NCBI RefSeq assembly: GCF_020520425.1
Contig: NC_079489.1
Coordinates: 17,136,001-17,200,000, forward strand
DNA: 64,000 bases
Origin: Spinacia oleracea
Lineage: Eukaryota; Streptophyta; Magnoliopsida; Caryophyllales; Amaranthaceae
Direction of reading: 5' to 3'
A program made the position numbers and the translations under genes. Positions within the stretch are counted from its first letter, which is position 1. Every line of letters begins with the position of its first letter. Below, in pieces: positions 47,001 through 58,429 of this stretch. A model generated the notes under the pieces. That model made no database searches, was not told where the DNA came from, and saw nothing but the letters and a program-made list of their open reading frames with translations.

Positions 47001-50000
47001 GAAGGAATGCTTTTCGCACCTTGATAAAAAAAAATATTGGGTTGTTGAGATTGCTTCTATATTTTGATGTCTCTAAATTTTGATAAATCTCATCTAGCAG
47101 GTGTGGGAAATTGATGCCAGCAAACATCAACCTGGCTTTGTGCTTCACACACTGGGTTGGCCATTGGATTACAAGACATATGGGGGCTCTTTTCTTTACC
47201 ACATGAAAGATAACTTGGTGAGCACCTTTAGTTTCGATATGTAATGCACATGCACATGCAAACACACACTCACATCGAACACACACTTCTATAGGTTGCT
47301 TTAGCTTTTGAAGGTGAAGCAGTATAGTTTGTTAAAATTCACCTAGGAACATAGCGAAGAAATTAGAGTTCAGATAAAAAAAATTGTAGAGTAGTGATTC
47401 ATATAACTTCGCGTCTCTTTTTCCGAAGGTTGAAATTCTATATTACTCAAGGTCTAAAGTCCTTATCTTTTTAATTGAGTAAATCTTTTGGCACTATCAG
47501 CCTGATGTGTAGCAATCAATCTTTGAAATGCATTGTTATCGCCTGACTCCATATTAAGGTGTTTTGTATATGGTGTTTCAAAATAAATTTGTTCTCAAAA
47601 TGATATATCTCGTAAAAAAGCTAAAGTTATCTGCTTGATAATACCTTCTGCCAGCCTAGTCCATACTACAAAATCAGTAATTCTGTGTTTGTGGAGTTGC
47701 AGAAACTAATGTGTACCCATGCATAAACGCAGGTATCTATTGGCCTTGTTGTTGCCCTAGACTATCAAAATCCTTATCTGAACCCATACGAGGAATTTCA
47801 GGTATTATAGATATTATAAATCAAATTTTCTGAGTTGAAACAGAGAAAATTCAGTTTTCAGACTCAAGATATCCTATTTATTTATTTTATTTTACACAGA
47901 AACTCAAACACCATCCTGCAATCAAACCAATGCTTGAAGGTGGCAGTTGTATCCAGTACGGTGCTCGTACTCTGAATGAAGGTGGTTTTCAGGTAACAAG
48001 TATATTTCTATATATTTGTATGTAATTTTCCATAATCTATATTCCGATTAACATGCATATTTAATATTTCTAAGTAGTGGAGTCATTTTGTGTTGATGCC
48101 ATTCCTCTGGGAAGTGCCTGCACTGGGGGTCTGGGGCTAATGCCTAAAGTCCACACTACGTATATTTGCATGTATACACAAATTACACAGACATGTGTGC
48201 ATGAACAATTTCATTTATTCAATTTTCTGCTGGTTTCCCCATGTGAAATTCTAATTTGATGGTAGCAATTTTCAGTCTATTCCATATCCAGTTTTTCCTG
48301 GAGGCGCAATAATTGGATGCTCCGCTGGATTCTTAAATGTACCAAAAATCAAAGGAACACATACAGCAATGAAATCGGGTAGATATTTTACTCTTTTATT
48401 TTCATCTTAAATTCTTAATCAATATTCAAGACAGAAAGTGTGTCATAAATTGATAAGCCAATTGTTATCTATTACTGTTTTTTCTATGTGTATACACAAG
48501 ATATATCAGATGGGAGGAAAGGTGTAGGCATATTTGGTTGTCAGAAAAATGAATTACTTCACTTTCTTCTTCAAATAGTTCTTCCTTGTTGGTATGGAAG
48601 GCCATAATGTGTTCCCAGCATGGAAGTTCTTTTCTGGATGATCCAGAGGCTCTAAACTTTTATGCATCTAAATGAACAGTTGCGACATGTCAACTAGCTT
48701 TTAGTTGGTAGAGTGAGTGCTTGTATCCAAGACATGAGATAAAATCATGTTGACATCACTTCTCTTCGTGGCTCCTTATAGACCCAAAAAAAATCTAGTA
48801 CAGCTCTTTGGCATTTGGCATCTTGAAGGGTGCAAGTGTTATGCCATTAAGATATTAAATAGCATATGCCTCCTATGAACATTTTCTCTTTCATTTGCTA
48901 AGACTTCATTTTAACTGGTCTGATTCCCTGAAGATTGTGTGACATGTAACTTATGTATTATCTTTATTTTCCTGTGATATGCTCTTCTACCATTGCTGAT
49001 AAAGATTGGTAATTTTCTGGTGGGTTGTTAAAGGAATGCTAGCAGCGGAATCTGCTTTTGGTCTCTTGCATGAGGGCTTAATGATGGACAGATATTGGGA
49101 CAAGTTACAGACTTCTTGGATATGGGAAGAACTCTACAAAGCGAGAAACTACCGGCCTGTTAGTTAACAGAGACTCTTTATTCATTTAATATTCGTTCAT
49201 TCTATTAAGAATTAAGATACCATTGAGTTTTGAATTTATCTTTTTATGGGCAACTTATGTTTTTGCTTAGATTTTGAGGTTGTCCTTAATGTCCTCTATC
49301 GTGTAGAGTAGATAGGTTTTAGGTAATTAGAAGCAGTTGTCTAAATTCTCTGAAGTCTGAACTGTTAAAAGATTCAAACCTAATATTTTTGTCTTGCACT
49401 TGTCTAAACATATTCTGGTCTAAAAACCTTATGATCCTAGTATCCTACGGAGTACTATTCCTGGTTTTCCATACGTGATAAACAAGCCCGGCAAGTGTAG
49501 CTTGCTTTTTTCCTCTAAACCTACTCTTTTTATCTCATTTTCGAATGATCCTTCGACCTGATAGAGATCCCTGCCTCTAGTATGAATCTACATCCACTCA
49601 AGCATAAGAGTTAAGCACTTACCAGCAACAACCTACAACCACTGCAGCCACAATGGAAAAACAGGTAGTCATGAGTCTTAGGTTATGTGTCATCGAAAAG
49701 ACAACTTTCAACATCACAAACTCCATAGTGGTGCGGGCCGTGCAGCCTGTCCCTTGTGTTGAACCTTTCAAGAACAGCCAGGCAACGTATGTTATGCCTC
49801 TGCACATTGAAATTATTCGAAACCAAACAAAACGATGTAGTTTTCCACCAGTATTAAACTATTAATTAACCAAGTACAAGCAGAGGCTACCGTACACTGA
49901 TCAGAGTGATGATGGTGTCAAGTGTGGTTCACTCATGCAACTTCTTCCAAACCCAGCTGCATGTTTTCTCAAGGGAATAATTCCATCAAAGAGTATATTT

Positions 50001-53000
50001 CACATATGCATGATGAACCCATCTTACACAGGCATTATCAGGTTTATTAATATGCCTGACATATTTGCCAAGACAAACATTATTGAGATGGTTAATTATT
50101 GAGGTATCCCAAAATTATAGGCAAGATATAATGTGTGAAAATATGTCCGTCTTCAAGGTACTCAACCTTTCCTTCACAATTCACATATATATTTCTGCTG
50201 ATTGCAAAGTTAGAAAAGGTTGGTTGTATCTTGCGTATGGTGACTGTTGTTGGAGTTAGAAGATTAGATTGCTATTTGGCATTTTGTTCTGTATATCTCA
50301 AGAATCTGATGGCCATACATTTGTTGCAGGCTTTTGAATATGGGCTTGTCCCTGGTTTGACCATGAGTGCTCTAGAACAGTAATGCTCTACCTCTGCTGA
50401 TAATCATTTGTATCTTTTTAGCTTACATACAATATTTCCCTTTTCGTCCTTGCACCAATTCTCCTGTAATTCTGAGGATTGATATTTGCATATATCTCTT
50501 GCAGTTACATACTGAGAGGAAAGTCGCCTTGGACTCTGAAGCATGGAAAATTTGATCATGAAGCAACAAATGTATGTAGTACCCTTTGAAAAATCTTGAT
50601 ACTTCAATTTCCCATTAGTTGTTTTTAGGATATTTTGTAGGACCAATATGCCTACTGCAGCATGTTCCAATGATAGTGTGATTCCACTTTTTTTATTTTA
50701 GTTCGTCCCATTTTGTTGTTCTTTTTGGTCAATAACTTACTATTGATCCAATCAAGTTTCGCTTTTCCCACTATAGTAACTCTCTTTTAGTTAGAACACT
50801 AATTAATTACACTTTTCAGTATTCGTGAATAGTCAATACGGACAAACACTTTGGGGGAGATGGGCTATTTATGTCTTCAAGTCTTCAAAACTGGCTTGGA
50901 AATTGTGTTAACAGCTGATTACTACTGGTTATTGATTCTTTTGGAAGAAGTCGGTTATCTTCTTAGTGATTCACCAACTGATACCGTTCCCTTTTAGGAT
51001 TTCTTATACTCTGTATTTATTTTGTCTTCTTGCAAGAAAAATAACCTCTTTTGTTTTTATACACTGGCCTGGAACTTCTGGGTAACCTTTGGACTTCCAC
51101 GATTCTTTTTACCAGTCTGAACAATTTATTCTGTTGAGCTCGCCATTCCCCTTGGAAACAGGTGCAAAACAACCATCTGCTCAATTTACTCTGGCTATTA
51201 GCGGATTCAACGACTCACTGTGGAGTCTCTACATGTATAATAAATTTTTAAAAAAATTAAAACTGTTGGTTAATTGTTTGATTTCCTGTCTTTTTCCGTA
51301 ACTTTTTTTTCTGGCTTAAATCCTGGCGCAAAAAAGATTACCTTCATCTTCTCCATCTTTCTCTTCTTTTTATGCAATTGCATTCTTGGAAAGCCACGGG
51401 GGAATATAATATGTGGGGCTTAACTAATTTATTTCCTGCTCCTATGAAATTCTCCTTAGTCTTCACTGAAAGATTTTCGTTTCTTCTGACATGTAGGTGG
51501 CGAAGTTACATTCACCTATTCATTATCCAAAACCTGATGGAGTTATCTCCTTTGACGTGCCAACTTCACTTTACAGGTAACTATACTTGGTTTAGCCATA
51601 AATTCTTGTCCTTTTAAATTCTTGAATTGCAATCATGGTTCAACTGTTTTTGCTGCCTCTTGAGTAGTCAGTAGGGAATTCTTTTATCTCTCCCTGTACT
51701 CAGAGTTTCTCATCATGAAAATACAATTCAGGGTTCAGACTAATAAAATAGGGCGTGATGTGGCTCAGTTAAATTTAGTTAACATGAATAACATCCCAAT
51801 ATCCTGGGAGTGATTCGATGGCTCCTCTTCATCCCCTCCCCAGGGCTGCTGACTCTCTCAGTTCTCAAAGGAAGCTGAGGACCTCTCTTACCTAAAAAAA
51901 AAAAATTGAGACTAAAAAGTGAACTTGGAGATATCAGAATGGACAGCAACTGAAAAGATGAGGAACTTTGAATAGCAGGTCAAGGAGAAAACACAGAAAC
52001 AAAACAGAAGAAAAGATTGAAATGGAACGAGTAACACTGAAGTAGTTGGCATGACCTTTACCTTTCGACGTTTATTTTGATATCAGTTCTTGCTTACTGC
52101 TGTTGAGATAACTTATGGGCCATGTTTGGCCAATAGCAATTAGTTTTTGGAACCTTTTCTTTTGACCAAGTTGAAACATGTTTTTATATGCCAATGACCA
52201 TTTGTTCTAAAGGCGTCCGATGCACTCTGCAATTGGAACACTGTGTGATCAAACCCCCACCCCGCTTATATCTCTAAATATCTTGGGCCTAGTGGATAAA
52301 TGTTGACTGCAATGGAAAGTACTGTGGGTTCTATGCGTATTTTGGAAGGGTTAGTCCAATAGGTGGAAGGTCCAATGTTTACCTGGCAAAAGGGGAAACG
52401 ATTCACATATTTGGTGAATTACATATTGGAGTTTTGCGAAATTCTGATTTGCAAAATGGTGAGTTAAGTAACTATTAGTTTTTGAAACACGTTACAGAAT
52501 GGCTTTCTACTACGTATTAAGTAGTAGTTGAACATGCTCTCATGACCAAGTTGGACGGTCGAGAAATGCCATTACCAGGGTAACCTCCGCGTTCACACTC
52601 ATTACTCATATAATTAATTAGTTCAAAAGCATACATTTTTATTTTAATTAGATTTATTTGTACATGGTTTTCTGTTTCAAACTTCCTCAAGGTTTTACTG
52701 TGGTAAGGAACTTCTAGCACCTGCCTATAGTTTGAATATTTTCTCCAGAGCAGCAGATGACCTTAGAGCACTACGAAAATGAGAGGGCATGGTTCAATGG
52801 ATCCCTATATCTATAATTACAGTATAAATTACACTGGAGTATAACTTTGGAAGTATAAAAGATCAAGATAGGAGGTACTTGCATATATCTCAGTATCGGT
52901 AGGATTTTCAAAAAGATCATTTGGAATTGCAGTGAGATATTCTAATTAATTTTATCTGTTGAATGAATCGAGTAGATTTATTCTAATGATAATAAAGTCC

Positions 53001-54183
53001 TTCTAATGATGTTTTGTCTATCTGGTCATGTTTGTATACAGTATATACTTTCCAACTTACTGAAAATTTCCGCTTATTGCATATGCTTTATTTTGTTAGG
53101 AGTAACACAAATCACGATCATGATCAACCTACTCATCTTCGGTTGAAGGATCCCCTGATCCCTGATCAAGTAAATTTACCTGAATATGCTGGTCCTGAGT
53201 CGCGATATTGCCCAGCACGTGTATATGAGTTAGTTCTCTTGGCTTTATTGCTATATTTCCAGTGAAGCTTAGCTTGTGGTGATTTTCCTTTGATTCTTAT
53301 TTCTTACAGACGGTTTTGTTTTGCATGAGCTGTAGGTACCTTCCTGATGACAGTGGTGACATGAAGCTGCAAATCAATGCCCAAAATTGTCTCCATTGCA
53401 AGGTAAATACATTCGGGCAGTTCTCATTTCTTTGTAAACATGAATGCCCCAACATTACCCTGTTAGAAATCATGCTAGAAAATACTGATGTGTCATGCAA
53501 GGTGGATTAATTTCTACTTCCCGTTGGAATTTATTTTTATTTTTATTTTTGTTTTTAAATGCGTCATACTGCCTCCTTTCAGTCAGTTGTCATATTGGTT
53601 GCTCAGTTGCTTTAACTTCATAGTGACAATTATTCCCAAATAGAGGAAGTATTAAAAGTTTAAAACGGTAATGTCATTATGAACTTACCTCGAGATGAAT
53701 TATGGCCGATGAAGCAGCAATATTAAGAACATCTAGTAATTGTGGTGTGTAATGGTGTTCCTGTTTTCGAGCCACCATCCAGGTCAAATCCTTTGCTCCA
53801 TATTGTGCTGGGTTTTTGTTAACTGTTTCATTTAAAAAGTAAACAATGAACTCTTGGGAGTCCTGATGTTGAGTGTCTCAATAAGTAGTCGTATGTGCAT
53901 GCTTAAAATTTTCACATTTGATGTTGATAGTGCAATAAATTTTCACTCGTATGGGCATTCCTACTGTGTATGAGATTTTTGCTACTTAATTAGTATGCTG
54001 GCGAAAGTCTAATCCATTTACTGATTATTTGCATTAGTAAGAACTAAGAAGTAGTGAATAGTTTAGATCAATGTTTCTTTTCTGTTGCTAATTCCTCAGG
54101 CATGTGATATCAAAGACCCAAAGCAGAACATCAATTGGACAGTTCCAGAAGGGGGTGGAGGCCCAGGCTACTCTGTAATGTAG
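38078..54183 (+). CDS. ETFQO: electron transfer flavoprotein:ubiquinone oxidoreductase, mitochondrial
   Basis: ETFQO passes electrons from ETF to ubiquinone in the inner mitochondrial membrane during lysine and branched-chain amino-acid breakdown. Eighteen exons in frame: 38078-38525, 40299-40375, 44278-44384, 44966-45047, 45127-45235, 46391-46437, 46528-46602, 47101-47217, 47733-47801, 47900-47992, 48276-48378, 49034-49158, 50330-50379, 50505-50571, 51497-51576, 53100-53228, 53336-53402, 54100-54183. They total 1929 bp, 642 residues; Arabidopsis ETFQO is about 630. A long Ser/Asn/Arg-rich presequence (about 1-105) fits mitochondrial import. FAD motif GAGPAG at 115-120. The quinone/membrane region lies in exons 5-11. 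The 4Fe-4S ligands are C587, C611, C614 and C617. All introns are GT-AG except intron 5, which needs a GC donor (45236). Introns 1 (1.8 kb) and 2 (3.9 kb) are large and carry transposons. No frame break: probably functional. Confidence 0.93.
38685..38885. repeat. dispersed repeat, copy 2 (in ETFQO intron 1)
   Basis: Similar along its length to 2270-2472, ending GATACTGAACCGGGCC followed by TTA. A Harbinger-like MITE is the likely class. Confidence 0.55.
38955..39010 (-). mobile_element. possible SINE head (in ETFQO intron 1)
   Basis: On the minus strand TTTAGCTCAGTTAATGAAG resembles a tRNA A box, and GGGTCGTACCCGGGAACG about 30 bp later resembles a B box. No clear tail was found. Confidence 0.35.
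40741..43000 (-). mobile_element. Helitron in ETFQO intron 2
   Basis: On the minus strand the 5' end at 43000 reads TCTATATATTATACTAAAAG and the 3' end at 40741 has hairpin-like GTGCATCGCATGGGC, a spacer and CTAG. The flanks are A (40740) and T (43001). The 3' hairpin resembles that of the Helitron at 19794 (GTGCATCGCA core), so they may be related families. 2.26 kb, no Rep/helicase frame. It lies antisense to the host gene, within the 3.9-kb intron. Confidence 0.7.
43054..43623. mobile_element. purine-rich MITE in ETFQO intron 2
   Basis: Left end CACTTGGTTTGGATAAAA and right end TTATCCAAACAAGTG are inverted. The left subterminal is a GGAAGG-rich tract (43078-43215) and the right subterminal a CCTTTCC-rich one (43580-43600). 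The open frames on both strands across 43053-43316 are products of this purine composition. No target duplication could be fixed. Confidence 0.6.
45236..46390 (+). other. GC-AG intron of ETFQO (intron 5)
   Basis: Exon 5 must end TTGAAAG to keep frame with exon 6 (GGCGGGTTACC). That places the donor at GCAAGG (45236-45241), a recognised GC donor form, with the acceptor TTGCAG at 46385-46390. The nearby GT (AAG|GTTCTC) would break the frame. Confidence 0.75.
48693..48793 (+). mobile_element. SINE fragment in ETFQO intron 11
   Basis: TAGCTTTTAGTTGGTAGAGTG resembles a tRNA A-box region; a weak B box follows (AAAATCATGTTGACATC), and a short A tail (CCCAAAAAAAA) ends it. Confidence 0.5.
51748..51904 (+). 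mobile_element. tRNA-derived SINE in ETFQO intron 15
   Basis: A box GTGGCTCAGTTAAATT (about 51760), B box GTGATTCGATGGCTCC (about 51810), then a pyrimidine-rich body and a 12-13 nt A tail. Possible target duplication around AGACTAA(T)AAA on the left (about 51737) and AGACTAAAAA on the right (about 51909). Confidence 0.6.
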
Positions 54184-54341
54184 GATGTAAGTCCTTCATT
54201 CGTTCTCACATGTTTCTTGTAGACTTATATTATAATGGACACAAACAGAAAATGAAGAAAGTTTAGCAAGAATATGTCAATCAATGTAAAAAGTTCATTG
54301 CGAGATTTGTAGTTGGTAGTTGAGAATTTATTGTTAATGTA

Positions 54342-54347
54342 AATAAA
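54342..54347 (+). terminator. poly(A) signal of ETFQO
   Basis: AATAAA about 160 nt past the stop codon, in an AT-rich 3' UTR. Confidence 0.55.
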
Positions 54348-54787
54348 ATTTGGAACAACCCTTTGCTGGATAAACTAGGCTGTTTAGCAAGGTAGGATAA
54401 TTGTTTTCTAGTGAATGATATGATATATTGATATGAAGGGATAGAACTCATAGAAGTGGTGCATCACCAAATACTCCTGAATAAATCATCGCTTGAAATT
54501 CTCCTTGTACTAAATGGGGCCAATATTGTGATTGTCACTTTATGTAAGAAATTCTTTAATTTAAAAAAATGTTTTTATGTAAAATTTATTAATTTAAGTT
54601 CGTTTAGTTAATTTTGATTGTCACATAAATTCTTTAATTTAAAAAATATTTTTATATAAAATTTATTAATTTAATTTCGTTTAGTTAATTTTGATTGTTA
54701 CTTTATTTAAGAAATTTTTTATTTAAAAAAAAAAAGTATGCAATATTTATTGATTTAATTTCGTCATTAATGTTATTAATTTCAATG
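54348..54787. other. AT-rich intergenic DNA with degenerate repeats
   Basis: TTCTTTAATTTAAAAAA...TTTATTAATTTAATTTCGTTTAG-like blocks recur three to four times (about 54550-54770, period about 70-75 bp). No gene. Confidence 0.5.
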
Positions 54788-55239
54788 TGTTAGCCGGAAA
54801 AATATAGGGGGAATGTAATATAGCCCGCACATGGGGGTCGAATAATACGAAGTATATTTGTTATGATGATTTAATGACTTGCAAGTTCATTTTCCATGAA
54901 AGCGTAACATTTCAGTAGGCAAGGTGATTTAAGGACTTGCAAGCCCATTTTGAGAGTCTACGGCTCGAATGACTGTAACTCAACCTCTTGCATATGAAGA
55001 TGCAAGTCAATAATTGACTAGGTTGTTCTATAGTTTCCTTAATACAAGAAAAGCTTGGTGTACTTGTAAGTAGCTTGTATATATACATCACTCTCTTTAT
55101 ATTCATTAGTTAGTTGAAAAATAATAAAACAAAACATTTTATTTAGCGCTCTCTCTTCTTCACTTGGTGAAGCTTCCTTCAATGAATTTCCTACTCTTTC
55201 TGCATGATTTTCTTCCACCTTAGATCACGAAATCTAACA
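54788..55239 (+). repeat. Copia-type LTR of a truncated element
   Basis: Starts TGTTAG and ends CTAACA, a 6-bp inverted end pair with the TG...CA of LTRs, and is followed directly by a primer-binding site. Contains a TATA-like TATATATACATC (about 55077). No second LTR was found in the window. Confidence 0.65.
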
Positions 55240-55690
55240 TAGTATCAGAGCGGGATCGATCGCTCTTTAATTCCGCACAAGATTTCGTTCAAATCAGTTC
55301 ATCACAATTTCCCCCAAATTTTCAACTTCATAATTTTTTCTCGAATTGGGTCAAAACTAGACGAATTAGGGTTTTAATTCGCCCTATTATCTCATAATTT
55401 CGCTCACAATTCTTCTTTAAAACCTTGAATCAAACGGGTTTTTTATTTTTGAGTTTTTCCCCAAATTCTAGGGTCTCTTGAGGTTTTTCGAGCAATTTCA
55501 TGTTTGCCAGAATCTGAAAATTGGTGATAGATTCTTTATGCATGTTTTGTTTTCTACTTCCTCGTCATCTTCTTCGTCGGCGTTTTCTGCGGTAGTTTAA
55601 GTTGTCTTGCTGCTTTTCAATTCGAAGCTCAAATTAATGGCGGGCACTGTTCAAGTGAGTTTGGAGCGTTCTTGCGATTTCTTCTAGTAG
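55240..55690 (+). mobile_element. 5' remnant of a Copia element: primer-binding site, leader, start of gag
   Basis: TAGTATCAGAGCGGGATCG (from 55240) matches the initiator tRNA-Met primer-binding site with one mismatch. A pyrimidine-rich leader follows, then ATGGCGGGCACTGTTCAAG at 55637, which closes after a few codons. No gag, pol or 3' LTR follows, so the element is truncated. Confidence 0.6.
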
Positions 55691-55911
55691 ATTCAGTTTG
55701 ATTTCTTGATCTCCTTGATTACTTTCTTTAATTGCGAATTGAATAAACGTTCACAATATTTGAGTAATTCCCTGTTTAATGGGTTGATAAATGTTGGTGA
55801 ATTTTGGGTACCCATTATCATTTTCTTGATTACCCATTTCTATCTTCTTCAATTAAACACTAAGAAAAGGAGAATTTCTCTCTCCCAAACCCGACTCCGA
55901 TAGCATCTCCC

Positions 55912-56110
55912 ATGGCGGTGGCGAGGAGAGAGGTGAATGTGAAGCTGGTGGACAGCTCTATGCATGTTCCTCTTCAAATGGAGAATTACATTCTCAACGT
56001 TGACCTTCTTCCTCACATTTTTTGGTTCTGCTTCTTTACTTGGTTCTTGGGATTCTTCTGGAGCTACTCCATTAGAGAGGGAATCGACTTCAATGTGGCA
56101 GTTGAGTTTT
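55912..56110 (+). pseudogene. broken CBM20 (starch-binding) domain exon
   Basis: The ATG at 55912 opens a frame (MAVARREVNVKLVDSS...) ending with LLPHI at the T-run near 56017-56022. One frame over, the sequence continues GSASLLGSWDSSGA, PLERES and MWQLSFVVP, a good match to the CBM20 pattern (GS..LG.WD....PL......W...F.VP). So one CBM20 N-terminal exon is split by a one-base change in a six-T run. After SFVVPS the similarity stops. Plant CBM20 domains occur in starch-related enzymes and other proteins; the parent gene cannot be named. A truncated, captured or retro-copied fragment is likely. Confidence 0.5.
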
Positions 56111-56286
56111 GTTGTTCCGTCTCCTGAAACATCTGCAACTTCAGGACTGGTGTATCCGACTAATTTGGCAGAAACTCCCAGGATATCTGCTAGAAGCTAA
56201 AGTGTGCTAAAGTAATGAGTAGAAGCTAAAGTAACCTAAGTTAAGATCAATTATGCATTAATTTAGATAAAATCATAATTACTTAC

Positions 56287-57514
56287 AGACCTTGTATGCT
56301 AAGATAAGTGTGCCTTTTCTGAACATGAATGAAAAATCGAAGTAAAACATCAATGTCACCAATGTTTTCAGGGTTGCTTGGTTCAATCATTTTTACATAA
56401 AGAGAGATGTGGCCAGCTCCCCCTTAGCCTCCTGACTCAAATTGTCTCAACTCAATATGATCGCAATGTTGGGTGTGTAGATGTTGTACAAGCGCATTGT
56501 ACGATTCAACTGTCACACTGCAGCTTTCAGACGGTTGTGATCGCACAAATCGAACAAATTCTGCAAAAATAACAATTAGCCAATCAATACATTATACATA
56601 TGCCGTACGTTATGTTAATTAAGTCAATTAACCGGGTAAGTTATGAAAGATATAGTGTACCGCCATTTTCATCAAGAGCTCGATTTCCAATTCTCCAACG
56701 AGGGGTTTGTCGTACATATGATTGCGCATATATATTTACTCCAAATTTACAGCAGTCGTTGACTAGAAAGTAGAAACCCATTAACGAGATCACGAAAATC
56801 ATCTAGAGGATCGGAAGAACTTTTGAAATTCCCGCACTTTTCTTCGTATAGTCAAATTTGGTTTCTCTTACGTCTGGATTGAACAATAAACATATAAAGA
56901 AACGAAAATAAAGCAAATATAACTCTTAATAGTTGATCAAAGAAGCTAAAATAACATAAGTTGAAAGCTCAAACCTAAGAGAGTAAGAAATTCCGCCGAT
57001 ATATGAAAAATCTAAGCGCCACATCGAGGTTATTGCAATTACTATTTCCAATTGGATTAATCTTTCGAACCTTTTTTACATAAAGAGATAGGTGATTGTC
57101 TCCCCCCTCTTTCGTGTTGCCCGTATGATACACCAACAACAGCCTGATGCGAAGAAGTTAAATTACCAAATAAACTAATTAGTTGTTTGTCGATCGAATT
57201 ACATAAAATTGAAAAATTAAGTATATACGGAGTACCAATTAATAATATCATATCTTTATACGCCACTTACCAAAATAAATATATTTGGCATTTCTTAAAG
57301 AATTAGTACGTTAAAGATTTTAACTAATATTTTACCGTTTAGTTCATAAGAACTGGATTTGAATAGCTTGAACAATATAATAGTGTTGTTGTTCTTGATT
57401 TCCTCCAGCATCCACTCTAGAATCTTGACGATGAATTTGTCGAGATTGATTATTGGAATGATGTTCTTGTTAAATGGTTATTCTATTTAGATTACTGGAT
57501 TCACCTTCGTCCAT
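56287..57514 (-). pseudogene. unrecognised gene remnant, two diverged copies of one exon
   Basis: The minus strand has a TATA-like CTATAAAG (near 57605) and an ATG at 57514 (MDEGESSNLN), stopped at codon 15 by TAA. An exon-like segment ends at 56661 (RWRIGNRALDENG) with a GT donor and joins in phase to an acceptor at 56561-56563. The next exon (56287-56560) reads EFVRFVRSQPSESCSVTVES..., with one internal stop (56424-56426), then GAGHISLYVKMIEPSNPENI, GDIDVLLRFFI. A second, more decayed copy lies at about 56975-57145 (GVSYGQHERGG, ISLYVK, NNLDVALRFFI) in shifted frames. I do not recognise the family. Every copy carries breaks. Confidence 0.4.
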
Positions 57515-57699
57515 TGTAACGGAATTGCTAGAAAACAACTAATTTCGTATTTGTTCTTGGGGATTGAAATTGATTGGAGGAAGAAAAAGAGAAAGTCCAG
57601 GTCTTTATAGAGAACAGAGGAGGGGGAGAAAGAATGCCAAATGAATTCTGGCGCGGGGGAAATATATTGGTGGGACTACTAACGGATTAACGACTAACG

Positions 57700-58022
57700 A
57701 CACCTGGCCCAGTTTTCATCATGCCGGGCTGGGTCAGGTTGAAAAGATCAAAATTGGGCCCATGCCACGGGTTGTCGGGCCGGGCTGTTATGCCTACGCC
57801 TATTTCTACTAAATTTAGCGTGTTTTGTCATGTCTTTTTGTATTTTTTTTCAGCGGTCTACGCCTGGCCCAGTTTCTATCATGTTGGGCTGGGTCAGGTT
57901 GAAAAGATAAAAATGAGGCCCATGCCACGGGTTGTCGGTTCGGGCCGGGCAGTCGTGCCTACGCCTATTTCTACTCAATTTAGCGTGTTTTATCGTGTCG
58001 TGTCTTGTTGTATTTTTTCCAA
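57700..58022. repeat. two-copy tandem repeat, 160-bp period
   Basis: CCTGGCCCAGTTT at 57703 and 57863 begin two similar copies, each with GGGCTGGGTCAGGTTGAAAA, CCCATGCCACGGGTTGTCGG and TTTAGCGTGTTTT. The 128-codon frame across it is a product of the repeat, not a gene. Confidence 0.8.
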
Positions 58023-58114
58023 CGGTCCAGGTCCGGCCCACCACTTCGTGCTCGTGTTGTGCCGGTTTTTTTTAGCTTGTACCATGGACAGGCTTATGAA
58101 TTTTTAGCTCCTTC

Positions 58115-58280
58115 TATGGTACAAGCTTAAAATGCATAAGTCAATACCATGGTACAAGCTTAAAATGCATAAGTCAATAGCATGGTCGAAGCTAAAAACT
58201 CATAAGTTTGTACCATGGTACAAGCTTAAAATTCATATGCCTGTACCATTGTACAAACTAAAAATGCATAAATTTCTAAA
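58115..58280. repeat. 33-bp tandem repeat, five copies
   Basis: The unit is like CATGGTACAAGCTTAAAATG with CATAAGTC(A/T)ATAC completing 33 bp. ACAAGCT-like anchors occur at 58121, 58154, 58187, 58220 and 58253. Later copies are more diverged. Confidence 0.85.
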
Positions 58281-58324
58281 AAAAATTCCGGACAAAAAAA
58301 CTCTCTTGTGAAGACTCGGCCATT

Positions 58325-58425
58325 CTGTCGTCGACGACGTGATGCTGGCGGTGGTGGCTGGAGGTAGTGGCTGGCGATGGTGGCCGGAGGTGGTGGCGGC
58401 GGTGGTGGTTAGATTTGGGGTGGGA
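58325..58425. repeat. GGTGGC-type simple repeat
   Basis: Imperfect GGTGGTGGC/GGCGGTGG repetition, purine-rich on the plus strand. Frames across it are low-complexity. Confidence 0.7.
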
Positions 58426-58429
58426 AGGT

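Noticed and set aside
57721-58107. 128-codon frame
   Set aside because: Runs across a tandem duplication; its two halves are the two copies. No family resemblance.
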